Shown here: piece after piece, positions 15,006-21,094 of the stretch
Position numbering within the stretch: the first letter of the stretch is position 1
Layout of the letters: the number at the start of each line of letters is the position of its first letter
Position numbers and translations under genes: made by a program
Source: JAVWPP01 sp036635835
GTDB taxonomy: Bacteria; Bacillota; Clostridia; TANB77; CAG-465
DNA length: 21,985 bases
Reading direction: 5' to 3'
Assembly: GCA_036635835.1 (NCBI GenBank)
Contig: JAVWPP010000020.1
Span: forward strand, 1-21,985
Notes under the pieces: model-generated
Seen by the model: the letters and a program-made list of their open reading frames with translations, nothing else
Databases searched by the model: none
What the model was told of the DNA's origin: nothing

Positions 15006-15061
15006 ATTTTGTTTTTTTGTTTTTTTGTTTTTTGTCTTTTCTTTTTTTCTTTTTGCTTTTC
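15001..15061. repeat. T-rich tract between lipoprotein stop and terminator
   Basis: Runs of T broken by G or C, including repeats of GTTTTTTT. Read on the minus strand past the TAA it would encode Lys/Glu/Gln-rich codons (EKQ...), as if the lipoprotein tail once continued; it may equally be low-complexity drift. Confidence 0.5.
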
Positions 15062-15676
15062 TTATTCTTTAACTACTTCTACTTCTTCTTCTGATTGTTT
15101 TTCTTTACTTGCTGTATCTGTAGTTTCTTTTGCATCATCAGTTTTTGTAGTTTCTAAATCTTCCTTAACTGCAGATTTTGTAGGTAATCCTTCTACTGGT
15201 CTTCTTATTAGATAGATTGTATTACTTTCCATGTTATCTGCTTTTAATTCTAATTTGTTAACTTGTATTACGGTAGTTTTGTCTTTTAATTTAACTTCTG
15301 TAGTTGTTGTAAGTCCTTTTACTAGTATTTTGCTGTCTTCTTCTATAACTTCTACTTTTTCTCCGGCTACTTTAATTTCTGCTAAATTTATTTCTTTGTC
15401 TTCTTTTTCTTTAACAGTAACCATTGCACGTCTTGCGTCTGGCATTATATATGTGTTTTCTTTAGTTGCTTCTTCTGGAACGCCTTTAATGTCTAAAAGA
15501 TATTCGTTTTGTTCATCTATTTTCATTGCGTTTTCTACATCAATTGTTAGATTATATTTTTCGTTTGCTTCTAAAGCGTTATTTGCTGAGCAACCTGCTA
15601 AAGATATAACGGAAAACGCCATTAAAAATACTGCTACCATAGATTTAACTGATTTTTTTACATTTGAAATTCTCAT
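15062..15676 (-). CDS. Predicted lipoprotein with acidic Thr/Lys/Glu-rich tail
   Basis: The 204-aa protein has a lipoprotein signal: basic start, hydrophobic core (MVAVFLMAFSVIS) and lipobox LAGC with the acylated Cys at residue 29. It should sit on the outer face of the membrane. Residues about 40-160 are predicted beta-rich (YNLTIDV, YLLDIKGVP, AMVTVKEK, KILVKGLTTTTEVKL), and the last 40 residues are a disordered, charged tail (KEDLETTKTDD...). I do not recognise the domain. Start: ATG with AAGGAGG seven bases upstream. It is a single-gene unit with a consensus promoter (15734-15762) and its own terminator, which suggests strong expression. Confidence 0.8.
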   Translation of the reverse strand: MRISNVKKSVKSMVAVFLMAFSVISLAGCSANNALEANEKYNLTIDVENAMKIDEQNEYLLDIKGVPEEATKENTYIMPDARRAMVTVKEKEDKEINLAEIKVAGEKVEVIEEDSKILVKGLTTTTEVKLKDKTTVIQVNKLELKADNMESNTIYLIRRPVEGLPTKSAVKEDLETTKTDDAKETTDTASKEKQSEEEVEVVKE

Positions 15677-15733
15677 TAGAATTCCTCCTTAAAAATAAAT
15701 TTATTTTTTAATATATATAATTAACATACTTAA

Positions 15734-15762
15734 ATTATACCACAGTTATGTCAACTTGTCAA
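15734..15762 (-). promoter_or_regulatory. Full-consensus sigma-A promoter of the lipoprotein gene
   Basis: TTGACA (15757-15762), 17 bases, TATAAT (15734-15739), preceded by TGTGG. This is the strongest promoter in the window by sequence. Confidence 0.88.
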
Positions 15763-15781
15763 TAAAGGAGGGGATAGATGC

Positions 15782-15812
15782 AAAAAAGGAACAGTTTATA
15801 CTATTCCTTTTT
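15782..15812 (-). terminator. Terminator after the cation transporter gene
   Basis: AAAAAGGAACAG pairs with CTATTCCTTTTT with one mismatch around TTTATA; the U-run lies on the minus strand, about 30 bases past the transporter stop. Confidence 0.8.
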
Positions 15813-15841
15813 ATCTTCTACTTTATATATTCTTTTTAAAA

Positions 15842-16738
15842 TTATATTTGTTTCTTACTTTTTTTCTTTTCAGTGCTATCATGAGGATTTATATGTATAA
15901 TAACATCCTCTATATCTGTATTTGCTTTCTTAAACGCAGCTTTAATTATACCAGACTGCTTATGGCTTTCGTTAAGAGTTGTTTCTCCATGCATAGAAAC
16001 TTTTAAAACTATAATGTACTTTACACCAATTGGCTTTGCTACAATGCTGTCTACGTGCAAAACATACTCGTTATCTTCTGCTATTTTAGTTAGAGTTTCT
16101 AGCTCTATTTTGCCTAGGTTTTCATCCATAAGTACCTTTATAGAGTCTAGCATTATCTTAACGCCTACGTAGCAAATCCATGCTGAAATTGCAACGCCTA
16201 TTATTCCATCTACGTAGTATAGTCCCATTTTAGAGGCAACTACACCTATAAATGTTCCTGTTGTAAGGAGCATATCGTTTCTATGGTCTTCTGCATTAGT
16301 CATAATGAGAATATTCTTTCCTTTTTTACCTATAGTTTTAGTGTATAAAAATAGGCAAAATTTTGTCGCTATTGTTACTATACAAACTACATATAGCCAA
16401 GGAGAAAACGTAAATACTTGCTTTGTTATGATGTTTTCTACTGAGCTTTTTATAATTGTCATAGCGCTTAGTATCATTACTATGCTTATTATAAAAGAAA
16501 AAATATACTCTGCTTTTTCATGTCCATATGGATGACTTTCATCTTTTGGTTTTTCTGAAACTTTAGTCCCTATATATGTCATTGCAGATGAAAAAATATC
16601 TAGTGCACTGTTTAATGAGTCTGCTATCATTCCCTGACTTTTTGTAACTAGTGCTATAGCTAATTTTATTGTTAGCAAAAATATGTTACCTACTATTCCT
16701 ATAATACCAACTTTTTTTGCATCTTTAAATCTATCCAT
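15842..16738 (-). CDS. Cation diffusion facilitator family metal transporter
   Basis: Membrane antiporter exporting divalent metal ions (Zn, Fe or Mn) in exchange for protons. The 298-aa protein has the CDF plan of six membrane helices and a cytosolic C-terminal domain. Seen: TM2 site ADSLNSALD, the loop motif HPYGHEKAEY, the TM5 site NAEDHRND, and a C-terminal domain with HVDSIVAKPIG, KVSMHGE and IIHINPHD. In the TM2 site the second Asp of the Zn/Fe-type DxxxD is replaced by Ser (DSLNS), with Asn before it, somewhat like Mn-type members, so the metal cannot be set from sequence. The Lys-rich end (KKKSKKQ) is cytosolic. It has its own promoter with a palindrome in the spacer. Confidence 0.93.
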   Translation of the reverse strand: MDRFKDAKKVGIIGIVGNIFLLTIKLAIALVTKSQGMIADSLNSALDIFSSAMTYIGTKVSEKPKDESHPYGHEKAEYIFSFIISIVMILSAMTIIKSSVENIITKQVFTFSPWLYVVCIVTIATKFCLFLYTKTIGKKGKNILIMTNAEDHRNDMLLTTGTFIGVVASKMGLYYVDGIIGVAISAWICYVGVKIMLDSIKVLMDENLGKIELETLTKIAEDNEYVLHVDSIVAKPIGVKYIIVLKVSMHGETTLNESHKQSGIIKAAFKKANTDIEDVIIHINPHDSTEKKKSKKQI

Positions 16739-16771
16739 AATTTCATTTCCCTTCGTTTAGATTTTATGTCT

Positions 16772-16800
16772 ATTCTACCACACTTAAGTGCTCTTGTAAA
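16772..16800 (-). promoter_or_regulatory. Promoter of the cation transporter with a palindromic spacer
   Basis: TTTACA (16795-16800), 17 bases, TAGAAT (16772-16777), with TGG before the -10. The spacer contains the perfect 10-bp palindrome CACTTAAGTG (16781-16790), a possible metal-regulator operator. Confidence 0.7.
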
Positions 16801-16821
16801 TATGTTTTGGCTTTAGACGTT

Positions 16822-16849
16822 AAAAAATGTACATTTTTTATGTACATTT
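16822..16849 (-). terminator. Terminator directly after the short pilin-like gene
   Basis: AAATGTACAT (16825-16834) pairs perfectly with ATGTACATTT (16840-16849); on the minus strand a T6 run follows. It begins two bases after the TGA of the gene. Confidence 0.85.
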
Positions 16850-16851
16850 CA

Positions 16852-17229
16852 TCACTTTTCTAAATCTATTAAGCTTTGCTCTTCTACCCATGTTTCGTTT
16901 AGTTTATCTTTCCCTATGTATACAAGTTTTCCTTTTTGTATTTTGAATTTTTTATCATATTTTTTAGGAAAGTTTTCTATGTATTTATGTATGTCTGCAT
17001 ATGTTTCTGCGTTTATGTTTTCTTTGTCGAAAGCAAAATTTCTTAGCTCTAGGCTAGTCATTTTAGCTTCTAGTTGGTCGTTTAATTCTATTATGTCTGA
17101 CTTAAATACTGTTTCGTTTGCTTTGTCTATAATCCTTCTGTCCGTTACGTTGTAGACTACTACGCCTGCTAGAATTGTTAGGACTACTATGGTTACAGAA
17201 AGCACAATTAAGCTAATTCCTTTTTTCAT
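16852..17229 (-). CDS. Short type IV pilin-like membrane protein
   Basis: This 125-aa protein starts KKGISLIVLSVTIVVLTILAG, the Gly-plus-hydrophobic-helix pattern of prepilin-like proteins common in Clostridia, followed by RIIDKANETVFKSDIIELND, like the helix continuation of pilins. The usual Glu at position 5 after the Gly is missing, so normal pilus packing or methylation is uncertain. Residues 99-114 (GKLVYIGKDKLNETW) match the corresponding part of the 449-aa protein at 8285-9634, but this protein stops where that one begins its propeller. Start chosen at ATG 17227-17229; the frame opens at a GTG (17236-17238) that lies inside the AGGTGG ribosome site and so is unlikely. Probably an inner-membrane or pseudopilin-like component; role unknown. 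Confidence 0.75.
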   Translation of the reverse strand: MKKGISLIVLSVTIVVLTILAGVVVYNVTDRRIIDKANETVFKSDIIELNDQLEAKMTSLELRNFAFDKENINAETYADIHKYIENFPKKYDKKFKIQKGKLVYIGKDKLNETWVEEQSLIDLEK

Positions 17230-17249
17230 AATTACCACCTCATGTATAC

Positions 17250-17278
17250 ATTTTACTACATTATTTTTTTTATTGCAA
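17250..17278 (-). promoter_or_regulatory. Promoter of the short pilin-like gene
   Basis: TTGCAA (17273-17278), 17 bases, TAAAAT (17250-17255), leaving a leader of about 15 bases. Confidence 0.55.
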
Positions 17279-17279
17279 T

Positions 17280-17491
17280 GATATATATTTCTTTTATTTT
17301 AAAAACATAGACCTTGGTATATGTTTTCTAGTTAGTATATATATAGACCTAAGTCTACAAGTATACTAGATTATATATCTCTAGTATTTGCTCTACTTTT
17401 TAAAAGAATATAATCTTTTTTAAAAATTCTATCATATATTCCCCTATAAATATATATATATTACTAAAGCATGTTTTCTAGGAGGTTTTAT
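17280..17491 (+). promoter_or_regulatory. AT-rich spoIVA upstream region with an 8-bp inverted repeat
   Basis: ATACTAGA (17363-17370) and TCTAGTAT (17380-17387) form a perfect inverted repeat; a near-palindrome AGACCTAAGTCT (17345-17356) lies before it. A sigma-E promoter is expected for spoIVA: GAATATAA (17406-17413) and CATATATT (17433-17440) each fit sigma-E boxes in part, but their spacing is longer than usual, so I do not claim a start site. AGGAGG (17480-17485) is the ribosome site. Confidence 0.35.
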
Positions 17492-18973
17492 ATGAACGGG
17501 AAAGATATATATAGCAATATTGCTAAAAGAACAAATGGAGATATTTATGTAGGGGTTGTAGGTCCTGTAAGAACAGGCAAATCTACATTTATAAAGTCTT
17601 TCATGGAGAGTCTAGTTATACCTAACATTGAGGGGAAATATAGAAAAGAAAGAACAATAGATGAGCTACCTCAAAGCGCATCTGGAAGAACTATTATGAC
17701 AACAGAGCCTAAGTTTATACCTAATGAATCTATAGAAGTAAAGCTAGATAACAACGTTAGCTTTAAAACAAGGCTAGTAGACTGCGTTGGATATTTAGTA
17801 GATGGAGCGCTTGGAGACAGCGAGGACGATATGCCTAGAATGGTAGATACACCTTGGTTTCCAGAGAAAATACCTTTTAAAATGGCAGCAGAAATTGGCA
17901 CTCGTAAAGTTATAGCGGACCACTCTACTATTGGAATTATAGTTACTACAGACGGTAGCTTTACAGATATACCAAGGGAGTCTTACATAGATGCAGAAAG
18001 AAAAGTAGTTGGCGAGCTTAAAGAGCTAAATAAGCCTTTTACTATTATTCTTAACTGCGAAAACCCATACTCTACTTCTTCTATGGAGCTTGCAAGGCAG
18101 CTAGAAGATGAGTACGACGCACCTGTACTTGCAGCTAACGTTGCAGAGCTTAAGGAAGAAAACATAAAGGATATATTTTCTAAAGTTTTAGAAGAGTTCC
18201 CTATAAGCGAAATATCTTTTTCTCTTCCGTCTTGGGTAGATTCTCTATCTTTAGACCACAGTATAAAGAGCAACATTATTAATATTGTTAGGCAAAATTT
18301 CTTGCCTATTAATAGCGTAAGGGAAATATCTAATTTAGTTACTAGGCTTAAGGAAGCAAATGATATTATACAAGATGTGTACATAGAAAACGCTAGTATG
18401 GATACTGGCAACGTGCACATACAAATGACTATTAACCCAGATCTTTTCTACAGAGCTCTTTCTGAGGCTTCTAATTTAGATATCCATAGCGAAGGAGATA
18501 TTTTTAAATGCATGAAAGATTACTCTATAGTTAAGACAGACTACAGTAGAATTTCTGGAGCTTTAGAGGAAGTCCGCATAAAAGGCTATGGAATTGTTAC
18601 GCCGCAAATAGATGAGCTTAAGTTAGAAGAGCCTGAGATTTTTAAAAACGGTAGTAAGTTTGGCGTTAAGCTTAAAGCTTCTGCTCCTTCTATTCATATG
18701 ATTAGAGCGGACATAGAAACTGAAGTTAGCCCTATAGTTGGCTCAGAGAAGCAGTCTGAGGATTTAGTTAAGTATCTTCTTTCTGAGTTTGAAGCAGATC
18801 CTAAAAAGATTTGGCAGTCTAATATTTTTGGAAAATCTCTTCATGAGCTTGTTAATGAAGGTCTGCATAACAAGCTGTATAAGATGCCTGATGAAGCTCA
18901 GCTTAAGCTTCAAGAGACTCTTACTAAGATTATTAATGAGGGTTCTGGAGGGCTTATCTGTATTATTCTTTAA
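17492..18973 (+). CDS. spoIVA: Stage IV sporulation protein A (spore coat ATPase)
   Basis: SpoIVA polymerises by ATP hydrolysis on the outer forespore membrane and forms the base of the spore coat. The 493-aa protein matches B. subtilis SpoIVA along its length. Seen: Walker A GPVRTGKST with K30, the T70/T71 sensor pair (TIMTTEP), Walker B D97 (RLVDCVGY), the AAEIGTRKVI.DHSTIG block, and the highly conserved C-terminus from GSKFGVKLKASAPSIHMI to the end EGSGGLICIIL. The start is ATG 17492 with AGGAGG six bases upstream; the frame extends seven codons further but without a site. It is a single gene ended by a strong hairpin. It shows that the organism, or its recent ancestor, forms endospores. 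Confidence 0.98.
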   Translation: MNGKDIYSNIAKRTNGDIYVGVVGPVRTGKSTFIKSFMESLVIPNIEGKYRKERTIDELPQSASGRTIMTTEPKFIPNESIEVKLDNNVSFKTRLVDCVGYLVDGALGDSEDDMPRMVDTPWFPEKIPFKMAAEIGTRKVIADHSTIGIIVTTDGSFTDIPRESYIDAERKVVGELKELNKPFTIILNCENPYSTSSMELARQLEDEYDAPVLAANVAELKEENIKDIFSKVLEEFPISEISFSLPSWVDSLSLDHSIKSNIINIVRQNFLPINSVREISNLVTRLKEANDIIQDVYIENASMDTGNVHIQMTINPDLFYRALSEASNLDIHSEGDIFKCMKDYSIVKTDYSRISGALEEVRIKGYGIVTPQIDELKLEEPEIFKNGSKFGVKLKASAPSIHMIRADIETEVSPIVGSEKQSEDLVKYLLSEFEADPKKIWQSNIFGKSLHELVNEGLHNKLYKMPDEAQLKLQETLTKIINEGSGGLICIIL

Positions 18974-18977
18974 TATA

Positions 18978-19005
18978 AAAACGAGTAGAATTTTCTACTC
19001 GTTTT
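18978..19005 (+). terminator. Terminator after spoIVA
   Basis: AAAACGAGTAGAA (18978-18990) pairs with TTCTACTCGTTTT (18993-19005), only a few bases past the TAA. T-rich sequence follows up to the assembly gap. Confidence 0.88.
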
Positions 19006-19026
19006 CTTTGTTTTTATTATTTTTTT

Positions 19027-19126
19027 NNNNNNNNNNNNNNNNNNNNNNNNNNNNNNNNNNNNNNNNNNNNNNNNNNNNNNNNNNNNNNNNNNNNNNNNNN
19101 NNNNNNNNNNNNNNNNNNNNNNNNNN
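19027..19126. other. Assembly gap of 100 N
   Basis: Exactly 100 N, the conventional filler for a gap of unknown size, set between poly-T-rich ends. No gene is interrupted by visible sequence; the 3' ends of spoIVA and the HAD gene face each other here. Confidence 0.98.
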
Positions 19127-19197
19127 TTTTTATTTTTTTCTTTTAAAACATATATCTAACTTTTTCTCTTTTACCTAGTTTAGCGTATATATATAGA

Positions 19198-19872
19198 TTA
19201 GTTTTTAAATAGCTCTGCTACTTCTTTTACGCTGCTTACTGTTATGCTTGGAATAATATCTCCAGGGCTTTGTTTATGCTCGTTTATCCATATGCTAGCT
19301 ATTCCTACGTTATTTGCACACTGCACGTCTGTTTTTAAGCCATCTCCAATCATAATAAAGTGTTCTTTTTCTAAGCCTTTAATTACTTTTTCTAAAGCTA
19401 CTTTACTTGGCTTTGCGTATGAGTTATCCCATCCGTATACATCGTCAAAAAACTTATATATATCTAAAAATTTTAAATTTTTTATTTGATCTTCCTTGAA
19501 CCAATCTGATAGCGCTATAATCTTTTTACCGCGTTTTTTAACTGCTTGTAAAAGCTCTGTAGCTCCATCGTAGAGAGCAAGAGGAGGGCGTGCAAAGATT
19601 GCATCTAAAATAGCTTCTCCGTTTATATTAAGCTCTCCTAATCTAGGAATGTTATCTTGTATCATACCATAATATTTCTCTTTAGTCATCTGCACATTAT
19701 CTGTAAACTCTCCATGCGCTAGCCAAAATTTCTTTATCTGGTTTTCTAGCTCTTTATCTAGCGGTATACCTAGCTCACCACATAAATGCTCTGTTTCTAT
19801 AGAGTTATCATGCTGTATAAGGGTATTATCTAAGTCTAAAACAACATACTGGATATTTTCTAAATTTAACAT
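19198..19872 (-). CDS. HAD-family hydrolase (phosphatase)
   Basis: A haloacid dehalogenase superfamily phosphatase, cytosolic, substrate unknown. The four HAD motifs are visible in 224 aa: I, VVLDLDNTL with nucleophile D13 and D15; II, ALSDW with S122; III, K154 in YAKPSK; IV, MIGDGLKTDVQCA with D177 and D182. A helical cap lies between residues 20 and 100, as in the phosphoglycolate phosphatase/YjjG-type group. The start is ATG 19870-19872 because AGGAG lies eight bases upstream; the frame also has an ATG six codons earlier that lies upstream of that site. It has its own promoter; no terminator hairpin is visible before the assembly gap. Confidence 0.9.
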   Translation of the reverse strand: MLNLENIQYVVLDLDNTLIQHDNSIETEHLCGELGIPLDKELENQIKKFWLAHGEFTDNVQMTKEKYYGMIQDNIPRLGELNINGEAILDAIFARPPLALYDGATELLQAVKKRGKKIIALSDWFKEDQIKNLKFLDIYKFFDDVYGWDNSYAKPSKVALEKVIKGLEKEHFIMIGDGLKTDVQCANNVGIASIWINEHKQSPGDIIPSITVSSVKEVAELFKN

Positions 19873-19929
19873 AACTTCATCTCCTAACATATTTAATTAA
19901 ATATATTTTTTTAAAATTACAAGACATTT

Positions 19930-19958
19930 AGTATACCATAGGAAACTATTTATGTCAA
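19930..19958 (-). promoter_or_regulatory. Promoter of the HAD gene
   Basis: TTGACA (19953-19958), 17 bases, TATACT (19930-19935), with TGG directly before the -10. Confidence 0.8.
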
Positions 19959-19983
19959 CATATTTATAGATGTTAAACGTAAA

Positions 19984-20006
19984 AAAACAGATATTACATC
20001 TGTTTT
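19984..20006 (-). terminator. Terminator after the 82-aa gene
   Basis: AAAACAGAT (19984-19992) pairs with ATCTGTTTT (19998-20006) around ATTAC; a T7 run follows on the minus strand. Confidence 0.85.
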
Positions 20007-20014
20007 CTTTCTAC

Positions 20015-20263
20015 TTATATACTTAGCTCTTTAGCATATACTTTGCTTTCTACGTATTTCCTATATATTTCTAAAATATCTGCACTTACTATACTGTTAA
20101 AATATGCGTGGTTTACCAAAGGACTAATCCTATCTAGCAAATCTTCTAGCATTTCTAACATAGATATATCTGCAACCATCTGCCGTAAAATACGGGTATC
20201 TGCATGTGAAATAATCTTGCGCATAGCCTGCATAACGAGTCTTCTTCTCATAAAAAGCATCAT
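20015..20263 (-). CDS. Small hypothetical protein, 82 aa
   Basis: I do not recognise this protein. It is probably all-helical and cytosolic: a basic, Met-rich start (MMLFMRRRLVMQAMRKI), then two amphipathic helices (RQMVADISMLEMLEDLLDRI and SADILEIYRKYVESKVYAKEL). There is no membrane segment. Start: ATG 20261-20263 with GGAGGG upstream (a second ATG follows at once). It has a good promoter inside a 12-bp dyad and its own terminator, which supports a real, regulated gene. It is divergent from the histidine phosphatase gene. Small helical proteins of this kind are often regulators or sporulation-related, but nothing in the sequence proves that here. Confidence 0.7.
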   Translation of the reverse strand: MMLFMRRRLVMQAMRKIISHADTRILRQMVADISMLEMLEDLLDRISPLVNHAYFNSIVSADILEIYRKYVESKVYAKELSI

Positions 20264-20293
20264 AAAATTCCCTCCAAATATTAATTAATATTT

Positions 20294-20337
20294 TGTACAA
20301 ATTTAAATATACATACATTATACACTAAATTTGTACA
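20294..20337. repeat. 12-bp inverted repeat flanking the -10 of the 82-aa gene
   Basis: TGTACAAATTTA (20294-20305) and TAAATTTGTACA (20326-20337) are perfect complements with 20 bases between. One arm lies in the promoter spacer, the other in the leader, and the -10 lies between them, a layout suited to a repressor. TTTTGTACAA (20291-20300) also occurs at the fba promoter (14886-14895). Confidence 0.65.
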
Positions 20338-20345
20338 TTTTGCAA
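20317..20345 (-). promoter_or_regulatory. Promoter of the 82-aa gene
   Basis: TTGCAA (20340-20345), 17 bases, TATAAT (20317-20322). Confidence 0.7.
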
Positions 20346-20374
20346 GAACGGAAATATTTAATCTTACATATCTA

Positions 20375-20403
20375 TTGCATATTTTTTTCCTTTTAGATAT
20401 ACT
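20375..20403 (+). promoter_or_regulatory. Promoter of the histidine phosphatase-hydrolase unit
   Basis: TTGCAT (20375-20380), 17 bases, TATACT (20398-20403). Its -35 lies about 30 bases from the -35 of the divergent 82-aa gene, so the two promoters are back to back. Confidence 0.65.
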
Positions 20404-20426
20404 ATACACATAAGGGGGCATACTTT

Positions 20427-21071
20427 ATGTGTAATACTATGGAAATAATATTTGTAAGGCACGCTCAAAGCGTTGGAAACCTAGAAAAAAAACTTTGCGG
20501 AAGCACAGACTTTCCGCTATCTAAGCAAGGGGAAAAACAGGCAAAAGCAATAGGTAAATATCTCTCTAATATGCAGCTAGACAAGATATATTCTAGCCCT
20601 ATGCTGCGCGCTATAGATACCGCTATATACATACAAGCCTTGCAGCAAAACGCATCTTGCGTATATATTTTAGATGGCGTGCGTGAAATGAATTTTGGTC
20701 TTTGCGATGGCATGCTCCACGAAAAAGTGCTTGAGCTTATGCCAGAAGAATTCCTAAGGTGGCAAAACGTAACTAGGTACCCAGAAGGCTTTCCTCTGCA
20801 AGAAACTGCAGACGCCTGCATAGCTCGCTTTACAGATGCTGTTTTAGGTATCTTAGAGGAAGAAAAAGATGCCTCTAAAATATGCATCGTAACTCACGGA
20901 ACAGCGCTTAGACTGTTTCTAGGAGAAGTTTTAGGCTATGGAAAAGAACACTTAATAGATATACCTAAATCTAAAAACACGGCTATATCTAGGCTTTCTT
21001 ACGACAGAAAAACAAAAAAATTTACAGCTTTAGAGCTTTCTAATGCTGATCACTTAGAATATATAGACTAA
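20427..21071 (+). CDS. Histidine phosphatase family (phosphoglycerate mutase-like) protein
   Basis: A cytosolic phosphatase of the histidine phosphatase superfamily. The 214-aa protein has the phospho-accepting H12 in VRHAQSVGN, R61 in SSPMLRAIDTA, E87 in VREMNFGLCDG and the second catalytic H157 in IVTHGTALR, all expected for an active enzyme of the cobalamin phosphatase/GpmB-like group. The substrate cannot be told from sequence; no cobalamin genes are nearby. Start: ATG with AAGGGGG eight bases upstream. It is followed after 23 bases by the alpha/beta hydrolase gene, likely in one operon. Its codons look slightly richer in G and C than those of neighbouring genes. Confidence 0.93.
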   Translation: MCNTMEIIFVRHAQSVGNLEKKLCGSTDFPLSKQGEKQAKAIGKYLSNMQLDKIYSSPMLRAIDTAIYIQALQQNASCVYILDGVREMNFGLCDGMLHEKVLELMPEEFLRWQNVTRYPEGFPLQETADACIARFTDAVLGILEEEKDASKICIVTHGTALRLFLGEVLGYGKEHLIDIPKSKNTAISRLSYDRKTKKFTALELSNADHLEYID

Positions 21072-21094
21072 CTTTATACAACTTGGAGGTTTTT

